A stretch of DNA of 64,000 bases from Eleginops maclovinus (taxonomy: Eukaryota > Chordata > Actinopteri > Perciformes > Eleginopidae), in NCBI RefSeq assembly GCF_036324505.1, contig NC_086366.1, positions 15,045,427 to 15,109,426 of the forward strand. The letters are read 5' to 3'. A program made the translations under genes and the position numbers. The number at the start of each line of letters is the position of its first letter. Position 1 is the stretch's first letter. The notes below the pieces were generated by a model. It was not told where the DNA came from. It did no database searches and saw only the letters and a program-made list of their open reading frames with translations. Below are positions 1 through 13,350 of this stretch, piece by piece.

Positions 1-883
1 CAGCTGTCCTCTGCCCGCTGACAGACACTGGGGACAAACCACTGTCTTCTTTGTCCCCGATCTTCGTCCCGCATGAACTCGGGCTCAGCTCGTTGTAGGC
101 CCCGAAACTTTTGTTTAGGCTGTCCCGAGAAAAAGAAGGAAGGTCACAAAGGGGGGCAGAGCCACCCAGACCCCTCGCCATCTCCGAATAACTGGGGTAC
201 AGTAAAGTCCTCTGGGGCTCCCTGGAGCACAGCAGCTGATAGGTGAGGGGGGTAAAGAAAAATAACAAGCCGCAAAAACACATAAAATATAAAGAGAACA
301 ACACCAGGGTGTAAAAACTATCGCTCTCTGGGAAACACCCGAGAGAGGCCAGCGAAAAGCTTCCCCAACCGCACAAAGGTAACACACTTACGGCGAGGCT
401 GACCGCCCACACACCGGCAATGGCCCACATCATTCTTCGTGGCCGGCGGACAGATTGGAGCACTCCAAATCTCTTGGTGACATAAAAAGTGTAAACTACT
501 ATTAGGCATGCCTTCATATTGCTAGAAACACCCTGGAACACGTACAGAAGTCCAGATAAAGTGCACAGGCTGCCCGACCATCCACCTCCATCTCTCTCCC
601 ACTGCAGGAGCATGAACAAGGAGAGAGGGACCACACTGAGGAGGTCGTCCACTGACATAGAAGCCACGATAAGACACAGGGAGCTTTTTCTCCTCAACCG
701 GAGGAGTGAGAGCAGCGAATACACACCTCCGACCAAGGTAGAAGCAGCGATGATAACGCACAAGCCGAAAAGCAGAAGGCGAATTTGCCTCTTCATCTCC
801 GAGGGGTCTGTCTTCTCGTAGGTAGCCGTTGATAGGTAGCTCTGGTTGGGCGCTGGAGAGGTACGTAGGTACGTAGTAGACAT
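1..883 (-). CDS. gpr149: GPR149 orphan G-protein-coupled receptor, 5' part (partial)
   Basis: The reading frame starts at the ATG at 883-881 and stays open to base 1, giving about 294 residues before the window ends. It encodes a rhodopsin-like seven-helix membrane protein. The N-terminus is about 30 residues with an NQS sequon and no signal peptide. TM1 is followed by the block SLCLIVASMSVDDLLSVV (TM2), then TM3, LPLCGWGSF before the second extracellular loop, and TPLTYQLLCSREPQR after TM5. These blocks agree closely with remembered mammalian GPR149. As in that family, the DRY motif at the end of TM3 is absent (YTFYVTKR here). The last residues visible belong to the long, low-complexity third intracellular loop; TM6, TM7 and the long tail lie outside the window. 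GPR149 lies next to MME in human, which supports the call. The ligand is unknown in all species. The start is the only in-frame ATG before the conserved core that leaves a plausible extracellular tail. Confidence 0.93.
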   Translation of the reverse strand, partial: MSTTYLRTSPAPNQSYLSTATYEKTDPSEMKRQIRLLLFGLCVIIAASTLVGGVYSLLSLLRLRRKSSLCLIVASMSVDDLLSVVPLSLFMLLQWERDGGGWSGSLCTLSGLLYVFQGVSSNMKACLIVVYTFYVTKRFGVLQSVRRPRRMMWAIAGVWAVSLAVSVLPLCGWGSFSLASLGCFPESDSFYTLVLFSLYFMCFCGLLFFFTPLTYQLLCSREPQRTLLYPSYSEMARGLGGSAPLCDLPSFSRDSLNKSFGAYNELSPSSCGTKIGDKEDSGLSPVSVSGQRTA

Positions 884-2374
884 TTTTTAGCGAATTAACT
901 TGTCTCTTTCTTTTGCACTTTTAGTAAGTTAAATTTGACTCATATCCCGTAAAGTTTACCGCGCTGACAGGAGGGCAGAACATGAACTGCATCTCAAAAC
1001 CAAAATCACTCACTGGAGAAGATGAGAGAGAAAAATATTGGACAATATCCCTCTCCAATCCAACTGTGAATGTACGAGTCAAAGCTCTCCGGTGCCTTGG
1101 ATGTTGAGCCTACGGGTACTGGCAGGCATGTGTGTTCACGGTTCAAACCGAGCAACCAGGGCACCTCTCGTTTCCAGCTGCCGATCTACGCGCTGTAGTC
1201 ATCATCGCTTCCTCTCACGGTTCATATTTGGGGTTGGACCAAACGCTGCATACTACCTCTGTGGGATTGGTCCGACGCATCAGTCTGTTTTCATTCGGAA
1301 CGACCCTCTCCTTAGGTCATGCCAAATACTACATTACCCAACCATCCTTTCCCACGGCCCCCTCCCCCTCTCGATCTCGCCCTTTGAGTGAGGGACAACC
1401 AAATACAAATGAGAGAAAAAACGAACCTTTACAGGATTTTCCTTACGCAGATTTGTGTTTGTAAGGGGCCCATCACTTTGTGGCTAATTTCATTTGGACC
1501 TGACCCTCTACACAGACAGGCTGGTCTGTAAGCCAGTTACAGCAGATTGGCTTTCATTGTTCCATTTTCCACACCTTATCTTCGACTTAATTGAGCCAGG
1601 GAATTGAATGCCAGGGCTAAAATAACAAGGCAAAAAATACATAGATAAAAATGTGATTCCAAAGAGTTGACCATGTAGGTTGGATGCTTTCTGAGCCAGA
1701 CTGAAAACAGAGTGCGGCTAGTATAAACACATGTGTGACTGTTTGTATATAATCTTGTTCGTTATACAACTGTTACACTGGTGCAGCTAGAGGCCAAAGG
1801 TCAATTTATAAACAGATTATTCTTGCTTGAGATGAACATAGAACAAAATATGTAACTTGGTGTCTTCATCAGAGGCGTGTTGAAAATGAAGTTGTATAAC
1901 ACACAGATTAGAGAGACAACCTTGGAAGATTCACATTGCTGCAAAGCAATATTTCAAACTCAAATTAAACTCTGACTGTGACTCTTTGGCTGGACGGTGG
2001 CAGAATACTTGCAGGTGTAGCCTTTGTGTATGTGTGTCCATGTCCTTATGCATGTGCACATACTATACCCTGGTTTGATGGCCTTGTTTCATCCTTCCTT
2101 TAGTGTTCAAGGATGTTCAGGTTGAAGGACTCCTCCGTTTGTTTATATGGTTCATGGGAGTTTATTTATCCTCACAGGGGTACATTGCCTGAGGTAATAC
2201 TCCATGTGTTGTGCTCTGATTATCACTAGTGATAGATTGTTGGACGTGTGCCCCTTATGGAAATGTGAACATGGATCTCCATGATTGCAGTGACTTACAG
2301 CCAGCCTAACGATTAGTCACTTAGGGGCCATGAGGACACAGAAAGGAAAACAAGAGAACAATCCACAAGGGTGC

Positions 2375-2536
<162 letters not shown>

Positions 2537-3945
2537 ATATATATACCCCAGCTTGGCTCAGTCATACCTCAAGGTGACCTCCTTATTGTGTTTGTTTGTT
2601 TATACTGTATGCAATACTGTACGTGCCTCACAGGGTGAATCAGATGGTGCTAGAATTGGCGACACCTGTTATACAAATTCATAGACAAAATGATTACCCA
2701 ACGTGTGCATTTTATTTGTTATGGGCCAATTTCCATAGATGTTTGATTCATTCAAAAAATCATGATCAAAGTCCTCAGTCATCATCAGCAGAAACAAATA
2801 ATATTAAGGTCACAAAACAAAATTATAAATCTTAAGAGTGACACACATCCAGATGTTCCTGTCTGCTGTATTTGATGATCTCAGGATAAACAGAGTCTGT
2901 CCAACCTGTTTGGAAAAGTCAATGATAACTGCTTTCTGATTGTGGAATACTTTCTAGGGAATTTTGGTAAAAGATCTCGTAAAATGAGGCCTATCATTTT
3001 AGTTTTTTTTAGAAACCTGACATTTGCATTACAGTATCTACTTTTATTGCTGTACCCAGTTCAATAAACATTTGACAGGATTCTCATAAAGTCAAACTAA
3101 ATTACATTAAAGCTAATGAAGTGCGATTTGGATTTGAGAACTACCATCTTACAACATCTAATAAATGATTCATCCACACAATTTGCTTGGAAATTACATT
3201 GAAACCATGAGAAGGCTATGATGTAAAACCTCATTGTCCTACCGCCTCAGTTCTTCTGCAACATGAAATGGAAGCAGCTGATCAATGATAGATGACTGGG
3301 ATATGTTGAATAAGTACCTTTTATGTGATTGAATTATGTACTCTGTTATACATGTGCTCATATATCTGTTGGCACAAATCACCTTCACAGTCATAACTGT
3401 GGCCTGCTGTCCTCTGGTGGTGCATCTTTAAATTGTTGCTGGGCGATTTTCTTCCCCTCCCTCCCTCAAAACATCAAAGTGAATGTACTGCCCCACCACA
3501 CACAAAAGTGCATCATGTCCAACTGAACAGAGACTGAAACAAAATGGAAGATTATAGCATTGCATAAAGAGAGAACTCAAACTGAATGAGGACAGATGCA
3601 CGAATAGTTAGTGCCATGGATTAAAAAAATAAATCGTCACTGGGGTTATTTAAGGGCTAATTCTTAATGAATTTACTTTTACAACCAACAATGTGGTTAG
3701 GAAATAATGATCAAGTAGCTAAAAAAGAAATAGCGCTGAAATGACTGTGATGTGACAGAGGTATCTCTGGTGCTTGATTTAAAGAGAATTCCTCTGGGTG
3801 TGCTGGATGTGAAACGTATCAATGGTTTGCTAATGGGCCTTTAAATCCGGGATATGTTGGCTGTGTCTGAGAGTTTGTTTAGATATGTTCTGCCCCCTAG
3901 TGGCTTTAAAGTGCTATTTCGTTTGCATTTGCAACTCAACAAAAT

Positions 3946-3948
<3 letters not shown>

Positions 3949-3999
<51 letters not shown>
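3949..3999. repeat. (AT)n microsatellite
   Basis: About 25 uninterrupted TA units, 73 bp before a 13-bp hairpin. Confidence 0.97.
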
Positions 4000-4000
<1 letters not shown>

Positions 4001-4071
4001 CAGGTATTGCCCTGTCATGCCTGGGTTTGACTTAAAATAAAGGTAATTTTCTGTTTCATTCTGCTGTCTGC

Positions 4072-4106
4072 ATTTGGGTCCACCCTGCTCATTGGTGGAC
4101 CCAAAT
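4072..4106. repeat. Perfect 13-bp inverted repeat (hairpin)
   Basis: The arm ATTTGGGTCCACC at 4072-4084 is matched exactly by GGTGGACCCAAAT at 4094-4106, around a 9-base loop. It is GC-richer than its surroundings, so the stem would be stable in RNA or extruded DNA. No T-run follows and no gene context is seen. Confidence 0.9.
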
Positions 4107-4349
4107 ATCCTGTGACAACCTTGAGCATATTTCCCATTATTGTTGATTTGTTTATTGTTGATCCATAGTAGAAACAATGCAAAATTAACAAATGTATTCG
4201 TTTTTTGTTTGTGTATGTGTGTGCAATTCCAAGCAAAGCCACCGTCAGAACGTTATGATAAACCGCACAGCACATGTTTCCATGGAGACACTGAGTAAGG
4301 TCAAATACCTTTTACTTTCTGCTCTTCATCTCTCTCTATTTCACTTAAA

Positions 4350-4640
4350 AAGGCAATTGGTTGGCCCATTGCAATCCTGTCATTTGATAGACATATTGGA
4401 TTCATTTACTTTAGCAACTAATTTGATCGACTAATTTAATTGGATTAAGTCATTTGATTGGCTAACCATTTGATCTTGCCCATTGAATATGGTGATTAGA
4501 TTGGCCCATTGGAACCTTTTTTTTCAATAGGTCCATTGGCCTGAGCCACTAAATGGACCATTGAAGCAAGTCGGTCCATTTGATTGGACCATTAAATCGA
4601 GCCATTTGATTGGCCCATTGGATGGAGTCATTTGATTGGA
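4350..4640. repeat. Degenerate CATTTGATTGG / CCCATTGG array
   Basis: A loosely tandem stretch built from variants of CATTTGATTGG and CCCATTGGA. The pentamer ATTGG (CCAAT on the minus strand) starts at 4356, 4395, 4439, 4457, 4500, 4508, 4535, 4583, 4609, 4617 and 4635. Spacing is irregular, from 8 to 48 bases, so this is either an old decayed minisatellite or a cluster of CCAAT-like sites. It lies about 8 kb upstream of the inferred mme promoter. Confidence 0.75.
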
Positions 4641-7600
4641 CAATGGGAGAGAGTCATTTGAATGGCATTTTACATTAAGTCATTCCATTGTACCATAAAA
4701 ATCATGTTTGGCAAGTGGCCACAGGAAATCAGCCTTTTGTGACAAACATCTGGTTTACTTGAAAATAACATTCTCTATACACTTTGTGTAGAGCAATATA
4801 AAACATAGTTGACAAAGGAATATTACCTTCAAGAAGTAATGTCCAAGTGCTTTTCAGTCTGCAATGGTCACAGCAATCCACTGCAGCATCAACCAGCCTC
4901 TGACCAGTACCCCACATTGACATGCGGGGACCAATTAATTGTTGCTTGCAACTTCAATTCATTATAAACCTTTTCCAGATTTTTATTTTTATTTTTATTT
5001 TTTGAAACAGACTTTATTTTGTCCCCGATGACTCACATCATACTAGGGCGTGTATCAATTAGATTAAGGATTACATTGAGCAAAACATTTTGAAATTGAA
5101 GTTCCTATACAATTTAACAGCATTCCCAAGATTTGAACAATTCTGAACCTATCCTCGGTCACAAATAGTTTCTGATTTGTCCACCAGATAGAGCTGTTGC
5201 ACTTAAAAAAAAAGCTGGTCTGTGTATGGACCACACGACCCTGGATAAGGGGTTACTGAGGAGTTAGCAGGTGTGAAAAAGCCTTAATCCATCTTAAACT
5301 GAACCAAACCAGCGCCTGACAACTATTTGTCTTTTAACGTATATCTGGTTTTCTGAGGACTATGGTGCAACTTTGTACGTCCTGACTGAAAAGTAGTTTA
5401 TATCTGGATCATAGCTATAGTCCTTCAGGAGCAAAAATGATCAAGGCATCTGGCTGTGAAGAAATGTGACAAATTAGCTCTATGTTTTATCACCGTGTCT
5501 CTCTACGATCTCCAAACCTCTATCCAAACAACCTGCGCCACACTAATCAGCATAATGAATTCTTCCAGCATGCCTGGCTTAATGGAATCAATTACTCTCC
5601 GAAGAGAAACAAGAACACAACCAGCCAAGAGCAATTTACCTGGATGGTAACAGAGTGGACATTTAGGAAAAGGTACGTACCTTGTTTGAGATTGTATGCA
5701 GGTAAACTGATGATGATAAACTAGCATTTGTTGTCTGTATTATTAGCGAGAGGAGAGAGAGGAGATAAAAAGATAGCAAAAAAGGTGGTGATGTGACAAA
5801 CCCATGTGTTTTTTTGTGTGTGTATGTGTGTGTGTTTGTGTATGTGTGTGTGTTGATGTGCAAGCGTTGAGTCCTGTTTCACTTCCCTGACAGGTGCATG
5901 ATGTGTGTATATTTCTACAGTATTGAGCAGACAGGAGATCGTCATTAAGGTCCCATTAGTACCTCTTTTCCCCTCTGGGCAGCATACTGTGCTCTCATTC
6001 ATTTCTCTGATGCAATAACCATCAAGAGGCAGACTGTCACAAAAATATAGTATACTGCAATTTATCTGGCATTGCTTTGAGAAAAAAATATTCTGAAAGC
6101 AAACATGAAATGGGATTTTCAGAAAAGGAAAATGTGTCAGAAAGCCAATGTGATGAAAAGTTATTTAGAACATATAATTGTTCTTTCGTTAAACATTTAA
6201 GCTTTGCTCTTTTAAGTTAACATACAAATGTTTCAATTATCTATAACAAACAGATACAGGATTAAGGTCCAATAGTTTCTTAACTAACATCTGTGCATCT
6301 TGGCTATTATCCTGCTGACAAGCATGGGTGGGCAAACTTTAAGAAAGCTTTCATGCTGGCATGCCATTAAACAAGAGCCCTCTTACAAACACTGTGAAAA
6401 TATTGCAAATCCCCAACAAGTCACCTGGTAGCAGATTTATCTTGGGGGACTATGATTTCAATATTGCAATTCAATGCATATCTCAGTGATGAGCAATTTA
6501 AAATATTTGGCTGGTCTTAAAAAATATTTCTTTTGAACATCACAAAAAATAACAAGCGTGTTTCACCACAGGGGTTAAGAGCTTGAAGTAAATGTTGATG
6601 TGCTTTCAAAACACAACATTAGAGGGCACTGGTTTTGCATAAAGCTCCACAAACCTTCAAGATCAACCAGAACCCCTTATAAAAATGTGGAAGTGGTAGA
6701 GATCACTCAGTAGTTAGTGGTAACAAGTCTTTCTGTGCAGCCTACTGTGTGTTTCGCTCATGTCAACTTATTAGTGCTTATTATTCTCAACTAAACATAT
6801 GCTCTTTTTACATGAAAACATAAATTGCAGTAGTCTTCTGGTGCTTTGAGACTGAAAAAAAGAGAGAGATGGACAAATGTTCTATGTCTGTGCTCACTGC
6901 TCACAGTTAAGTTGTTAAAAACATTTACTGTCAGATAAGTTAAGACAGAGGGGAAGATGAAAGAAGGGGCGCATGTAAACCCAATTACTGGTGTAGGACT
7001 GAGAATGTCGGTGTTGGACTATAAATTAGGTGAGAGTGTTAAGACAAATGTTGCTTGAAACAGTTCAATGTCAGTTCACAAGCAACACTACACCAAGCAG
7101 AGGCGACCAAAGTTGACGTTTTCACAAAGTACAGAATAGTCACACAGTCTTAACCAAAATAACAGCATTCACTCACATCATCTCTGTCACTGTGGATAAA
7201 CAAAAAATATTTTGGGGGGAATCTGTCTAGACATGCCTGATCAGTTGCTGCTTTCAGTAAAATCCATCCTTAGTGTCAGGATTAGGATGACTCTCACTGT
7301 TCCATCTGCATTATTATGTTCCCACATAATGCTGTGCCAAGATTCCTGCAGGAACATGTGGGGTAATGACAGAAAAATACTAAACAAAAAAAGCGTGTTG
7401 AAATCAATGAATTGAAACCTTGAACAGAAATTCCTGTTCATGCAGTTAAGCGACAGGTTAACACTAAAGTGTTCTCGTGATTACAGATTTTTCACAAACC
7501 TTGACTCTGAGCTCATCTTTAATTACGTAATACTTGGACAAGAAGTACACATATAGTTAAACCTAGCAAGCCTTTTCAAAGATTGCTGATTTGAAAACGT

Positions 7601-9925
7601 TTATTGACCATTAATAAAAAAACATTATTCAAATGTGAACATGACAGTGAGATGACGGAAAAGTTTCACCAAAGTTTTTCATTTGTGTACTGAGAAACAT
7701 AATACATAATTGGCACACAGTGTAGTGACTTATCAGACCTTGAGAGCCTGGCACAAAGACGTTGGGGGGTAAGAAAACACACTCGGGAGAAGGCATGCTA
7801 AGTGACCTTGACAGATGAGCGCTATCGGAGATAGCCATTCCTGGTTCAGACCGTTACTGTGGTGTACACATGCATGAACATGACAACATAAGAACATGTA
7901 TGATGAACAAGGAATAAAATAACACTTTGTGAAATAACCCACATGCTTCTTCATTAAAAAAAAAAAATCCACTGGTCAACAATTAAGAACAAGGGAGCTG
8001 TTTCAGGCTTCTCAAGAATATTGCATAGCAGACTTGGGAAAGGTTAAAAATGAATTCTTCTTCCCAGAGCAGTCTTGTCCCTGGCACAATGTGGAACCCA
8101 AAGTACAGAGAATGGCACATACTGTACCAGATTGTGAAAACAAGTGGAACTGTTTCAAGGTTAAATTATTACTCTAAGTCTGAGATCAAAGACATGAAAT
8201 ATCAGCTTGACCTCCTTAAGCCATACACCAGCTGTCACCATGTGAGGGTCTTTGGAGGGAAGTGTAAAAGAGAAAAGAAACAAAAAGTTGTGTGTGTGTG
8301 TGAGTGTGAGTTTGTGTGGAGAAATTTAGTAAACAAGGACACACACTGTCATTGATGTGAAGCACCTGCTCCTCTGATATAATCCATCTACAGAGCAACA
8401 ATTTCAAAGCTGCAGTTTCATAATCTGAGACCGAGACAAGCCTGTGCCAACTATCTGCAAAAATAAATAAATAAATAAAAGCAGCAGAACTGCAGCAGCG
8501 ATAGGCCAACATGTGTGCACCTGGTCAGCTCTCCCCGTAAAGAGTGTGCAGCCTGATAAACAAGTAATTACTTTTTATTTGTAGAATTTTTATGTGATTA
8601 ATGTATCTTGGAAAATATTGATTGTTGGACATATTGTAGACAAATAAGATAATCCTGGTGAAAATGAATGTTATGTGTGTAACTTTAACCACATTCCTCT
8701 GAACCTTCTTTGGTTGGATCCATGGTGAGGGAGGGGCAGAATGTCAAGGGCATGCATTGCTTTGATATCACCACAGAGGGGCACCAAAGCAGGACATTTT
8801 TAGATATTATCACCTTTAAACTTGTTATGGATATTAAGTTGACAAATATTTGCCTATTCCCAAATTCAGCCAAGAGCAACTTAGCATTCATTTTTAAATC
8901 ATGTTTCTGGCCACCTGAAGCTCAACATGTGCTCTTCTTTGGTTCGTAGCAACCTCTACAGTATTTATTTGGCTTTTAGTTGCTAAGTCGCAATCCGTAT
9001 CTCTGCTGTTTGGTGCTGGCCATGTAGCCAACAGTGGATTTATCTGAGCTTTTAGCTTAACCTGCTGATGCTAGAAAAGGTTTTTTTGAAGTCTAAGAGT
9101 GAACTAAAAGATGGCCGTAGATCTGATAGAGTAAACTGAAAAATGCTAATAAACTCTGTAGAGTTGATTGGGTGATAATCCTGCGTGTTTTTATTACTAC
9201 AAGTGAACCCCTTTCACATTGCTCATAGTCCTCTGATCCATGTGAAAAACATCATGAGGTTGGTTTTAAATAAAATATAAAATATTCATATTCTGCAATA
9301 CATGCAGTGTGCGACATCTGGGTGTACAGACATGACATGAAAACGTTATGCTTTACTATTGTCCTCGGCAACTGAATGAGATCTACATGAACAGACATGC
9401 ACAAGATAAAAGCAGAGGGCATTTGGTGGATTGTAAAAAGACACAGAGACATTTCAAGAGCAACGTGTGGCACAGCATGAGCAGGGTAGCGGCATTGTAC
9501 CCATCATTTACCTGTTTAGTTAGTTTCAATACATTCTGTAGACATTTTTCTCAAGTAAAACTAGGGGTATTTTATGACATTTTCCTAAAATTCATTGGAG
9601 CGTCTTGAAACAGGCTATCTAAGTCACTTGACATTCATTTCCACACCAGCAGATTCCTATGAATACCAACTGAATGTGGTAAAGCAAGTACAGGCAGGTA
9701 ACGAGGATAGTAACCAATGAGAGGAAATCAATTTACAGTTGGGTTTTTTTCTTGGCAACTACCAAACGGATAAAATAAAAACAATGACGCAGTATAACAC
9801 AATAAAATATGGAATTTTCCAGCTCCCACTTATGCTTTTTGAATGTAAGTGGAAAAACCTTGAGAACGTCTTCGTAAAGACAATCCGTGCAGAAATAATG
9901 TATATCAGAAAAAAAGAAATATATG

Positions 9926-10020
9926 TGTGTGTGTGTGTGTGTGTACATTGTGGGGACAAAAAGCTATAAAGTCAATATATATATAGGCACTGTGGGTCAC
10001 CACAAGGTAAACCATAGTAT
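9926..10020. repeat. Short (GT)n with a GTGGGGAC/CCACAAGGTAAA flank
   Basis: A GT run at about 9927-9944 is followed by TGTGGGGACAAA and, 60 bases on, CACCACAAGGTAAACC. From memory this arrangement resembles a dispersed CA-repeat-associated element common in fish genomes. No boundaries can be set. Confidence 0.45.
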
Positions 10021-10633
10021 AATGGTTAAAGCTTTTTTTTTTTTTTTTTGTCGGATAATGGTTCTGATCAGACTTAAACTTGTGATTATATATGTCCAGA
10101 AAATGAGGTAAATACATAATCCTCCCAAAGACAAGTGTGTATTTGTTTCTGGAAAGACAACATTTGATCATCCACCCTTTAATGTTGTAACACTTTCCCA
10201 TGAGTACAATTAGCTAGTGTTTTATCAGACAATGGTTATTGACTAAGTCCCATAAGTCACTTAAGTGCCTGGAATGCAAGTGTCTTTGAGTTGCGAAGAA
10301 CAAAAAAAATACCATTGCTATTCAAGTGAAATGGTTCTCTTGGACAAGTTTTAAGCGATATTCTGCTCCATCCAATTGTCCATAGGTAACAAAAGAAAAA
10401 AATAAATCCTAAACTGTCTGTGCCACTCTGGAAATGTTTGGTAAGTTGGTACTTTTAACAATTTTCCTCTTCTTATCTCTATGTCTGTCTTTTCTGTTCC
10501 CCTTTTTGCTGCCTCATGACCCGCCAAACCTCTGACGTTAAGCCCCTCTTTCCGACTGACAGCAGTGAGCCTATTAATGTGTGTGAAGTGTGAGTACTTG
10601 CTTGTGTTGTTGTGTTTCTGTACTTTGTGGTAA

Positions 10634-10779
<146 letters not shown>

Positions 10780-12689
10780 ATCTGTGTGTCTGTGTCTGTG
10801 TGTATGTGTGTGTTATGTGCGTTGACAGCAGTATTTGAACAGTACTGGACAGCCAGACTGTTGCTGATATGAGAGTTACTCCCCTGACAGTTCCTAAAGG
10901 ACGGTGCTGATAGAACAAGCTGTCTGAGTGACCTTCATTCAACCAAAGAACCAGATGAAAAACAACTTCTTGGAATTTGAAGAACCTACTGGTCTGTATG
11001 ATTCACCAGCATATGTGGACCAATTGCAGAACTGCTTATTAGTTATAGCGCTGCTTCCGTGCAGAAACAGTTCCCTGGTAAATGTTATTCATGTGAAAGG
11101 AGACGCAAAGTGCTTGCTGCTGCTTAATGTGTACTCTGTGTGTTTGGCAATCGGTTTCATTGAGAAATACAATACCTAAATAGTAATGCAGACTGCATGT
11201 GTCTCTGTGTATCTGTGTTTGTGCTGTATTTATTTGCAACAAAAGTCAGTTTAATATCTGTGTCCCCCGGGCACAGTGCAATTAAAATCCAATCCTCTCC
11301 AGGAGTCCATTACATGCTGGGTTTACTGACAGCGAAAAGAGCTGAAATGGCCAACAGAGAAGAGGCGAGGGGTTTTATTTGGAGAGCAGAACAACAAAAT
11401 GATGGAAAATATGATCACAGAGGTTGTACTGTCGGGCAAATGTGAACATCTTTTCAATGAATCGACAGGCAGCTGCTGTGAAAATTGCTGTTGCTTCAGC
11501 CTCACAGTTATAGATACAGTTAGACAGTCCTTGTAAGAAAATCTGGCTTTGCTTCATCAGAAGCAATGAAATATGGGTGATATGATGAGATGACACTAAA
11601 ACAGGGATATACAGTATAAGCATTTATCTTTAAATTCAGAGTACATTCACATAGGCAGTAAGGAAAGCACATGCAGAGATAACGTCTAAAGGCCTCATGA
11701 AATGGCTTGGATGCAGTCAAAGATAAGTTAAGAAAATCATTATGGAGACATTAAAAAAGTCTATATTGTACCTGTGTGTAGTGTTGTCTTTGCCCTCTTT
11801 CCTGTCTATATTAAGCTGTACTAGCTACTTAAGGCGAAAAAGCCCAATGGGGAATGTTCTACACCTAAATGTTTGAATTACCATCAATAAACCCTGATTG
11901 ACAGACCTCATGACTCTGACAAGCCACTGAAAACACTGACACGTTTTCTTCCAGTAAATTCTCTTGCTTCCACTGAAATTACATGTTTTTTTCTCTGCAG
12001 TGATGTAGTCTTAGCTTCCTTCTCACTTTTAAACCTAACATCCTAATGTGTTTGTATAGTTAATTGCTGTAAACCTTTCATGAACTTTGCTGTTCTACAT
12101 CAGATCAAAAGGCCATATGTTACTTAACAGCACCAAAACACAGTAGACGTTTTGAAGTAAAAGCTTTTTTTTATAGGGCTAGATAGAAAACCGTGTCACA
12201 ATAAATCGTAGAAATGTATACTCTGCTCACAAACTACTTGTGGTAATGAAAATCACAGAGCACGAAGGTTTTTAGTGTACAATCAAAGGTACTGGAGACA
12301 ACCTCTTATCTTTTAGCATGAAAGGCCTGAAGACATTGTTGGTTCAACCCCTGTGGTATGTGACAATATTTAGCAAACATTGAAGTGGTCTGACTGCAGT
12401 TTAAAACAATGGTAAATTAAAGATGTTTTAATGTTTTATGCAGAAGCCCTCTTAAAAAACAATTTATTGATTGTCTGAAACTAACCATTTAGCCATTCTG
12501 AACCTAAACAAGTGAAGCATTCAGTAGAACCAGTTTTTTGGCTGTATGCACCTGCTTACAAAGCGCTTTTGATTAAAAGCTCTTCTAGTAAATGCAATAA
12601 AATAAACCCTACAACACATCACTTCTTACTTACTGTATTCACCTGAACCTGCACTAGAGCTATTTAGGTGCCACTGGCAGCAAGTTCCT

Positions 12690-13350
12690 CTGAAAGGGTC
12701 CGCCCTGACGGAAACGACTCGGAGGAACTTCAGAGGGCTGCTTCACTGCCTCACTATACTGTATGTCCTAGGCTGTATAAATATGGGATCTCCCCCCTTT
12801 GGATCACACACTTGACCAATTGCGCCCGCGCAAGAATCTGATGGGTCATTTGAATACAGCGATCCTCTCTGGGTAGATGAGGTACAGTAGTAGGTAGTTG
12901 TATAGTGAAGTGTCTTTGCTTGAGCGCGTGTGTGTTTGTGTGCACTCCTAGAATAGAAATCCAAAGGAAGAAGAAGAGAGAGGCGGGATCGGTGTGTGCC
13001 TTGTTGAAATCCAGGGTGAAGCAAATAGGTAGTGTGTAACAGATCGATCAGCTCTTCGCGCACCCTTTGTGGATTTAATGGATCAGTGGATGTGATGCCA
13101 ATATATATCATCGACCGAAAATTTCCCGACACATCTGGTAAGTCGCTCACGCACCCAGAGCGCGTATTATAACGCGGTGCCATCTGTGTGCGTCTCCCTC
13201 TGCGTGCATGTGTGCGCGTGATTGCATTATATTTGCATGTGCACGCGTGCCGGCTGGGTGACACGGGGCAGCACCAGTTGATCATGCCACCCCCCTCAGA
13301 ATTCCCGACGTGCAACAGGAGACGAGGACCTGGCACGGATTTAACTGCGT
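12690..13350 (+). promoter_or_regulatory. CpG-rich, TATA-containing probable mme promoter and first exon
   Basis: This is the most CpG-dense stretch between gpr149 and the mme coding exons, with several CGCG and GCGC clusters. A TATAAATA box lies at 12776-12783, so transcription on the plus strand would begin near 12805. An excellent splice donor, CTG|GTAAGTC, follows at 13137/13138, which would close a non-coding first exon of about 330 bases containing only very short upstream ORFs. The next acceptor in a known mme exon is at 16046/16047. The placement fits a 5'UTR exon of mme, but it is inferred from sequence signals only. An unrelated 215-codon antisense open frame over the region looks like a by-product of its composition. 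Confidence 0.55.

Noticed and set aside
4981..5003. T-rich ATTTTT run as a terminator or retroposon tail
   Set aside because: No adjacent RNA gene or retroposon body was found.
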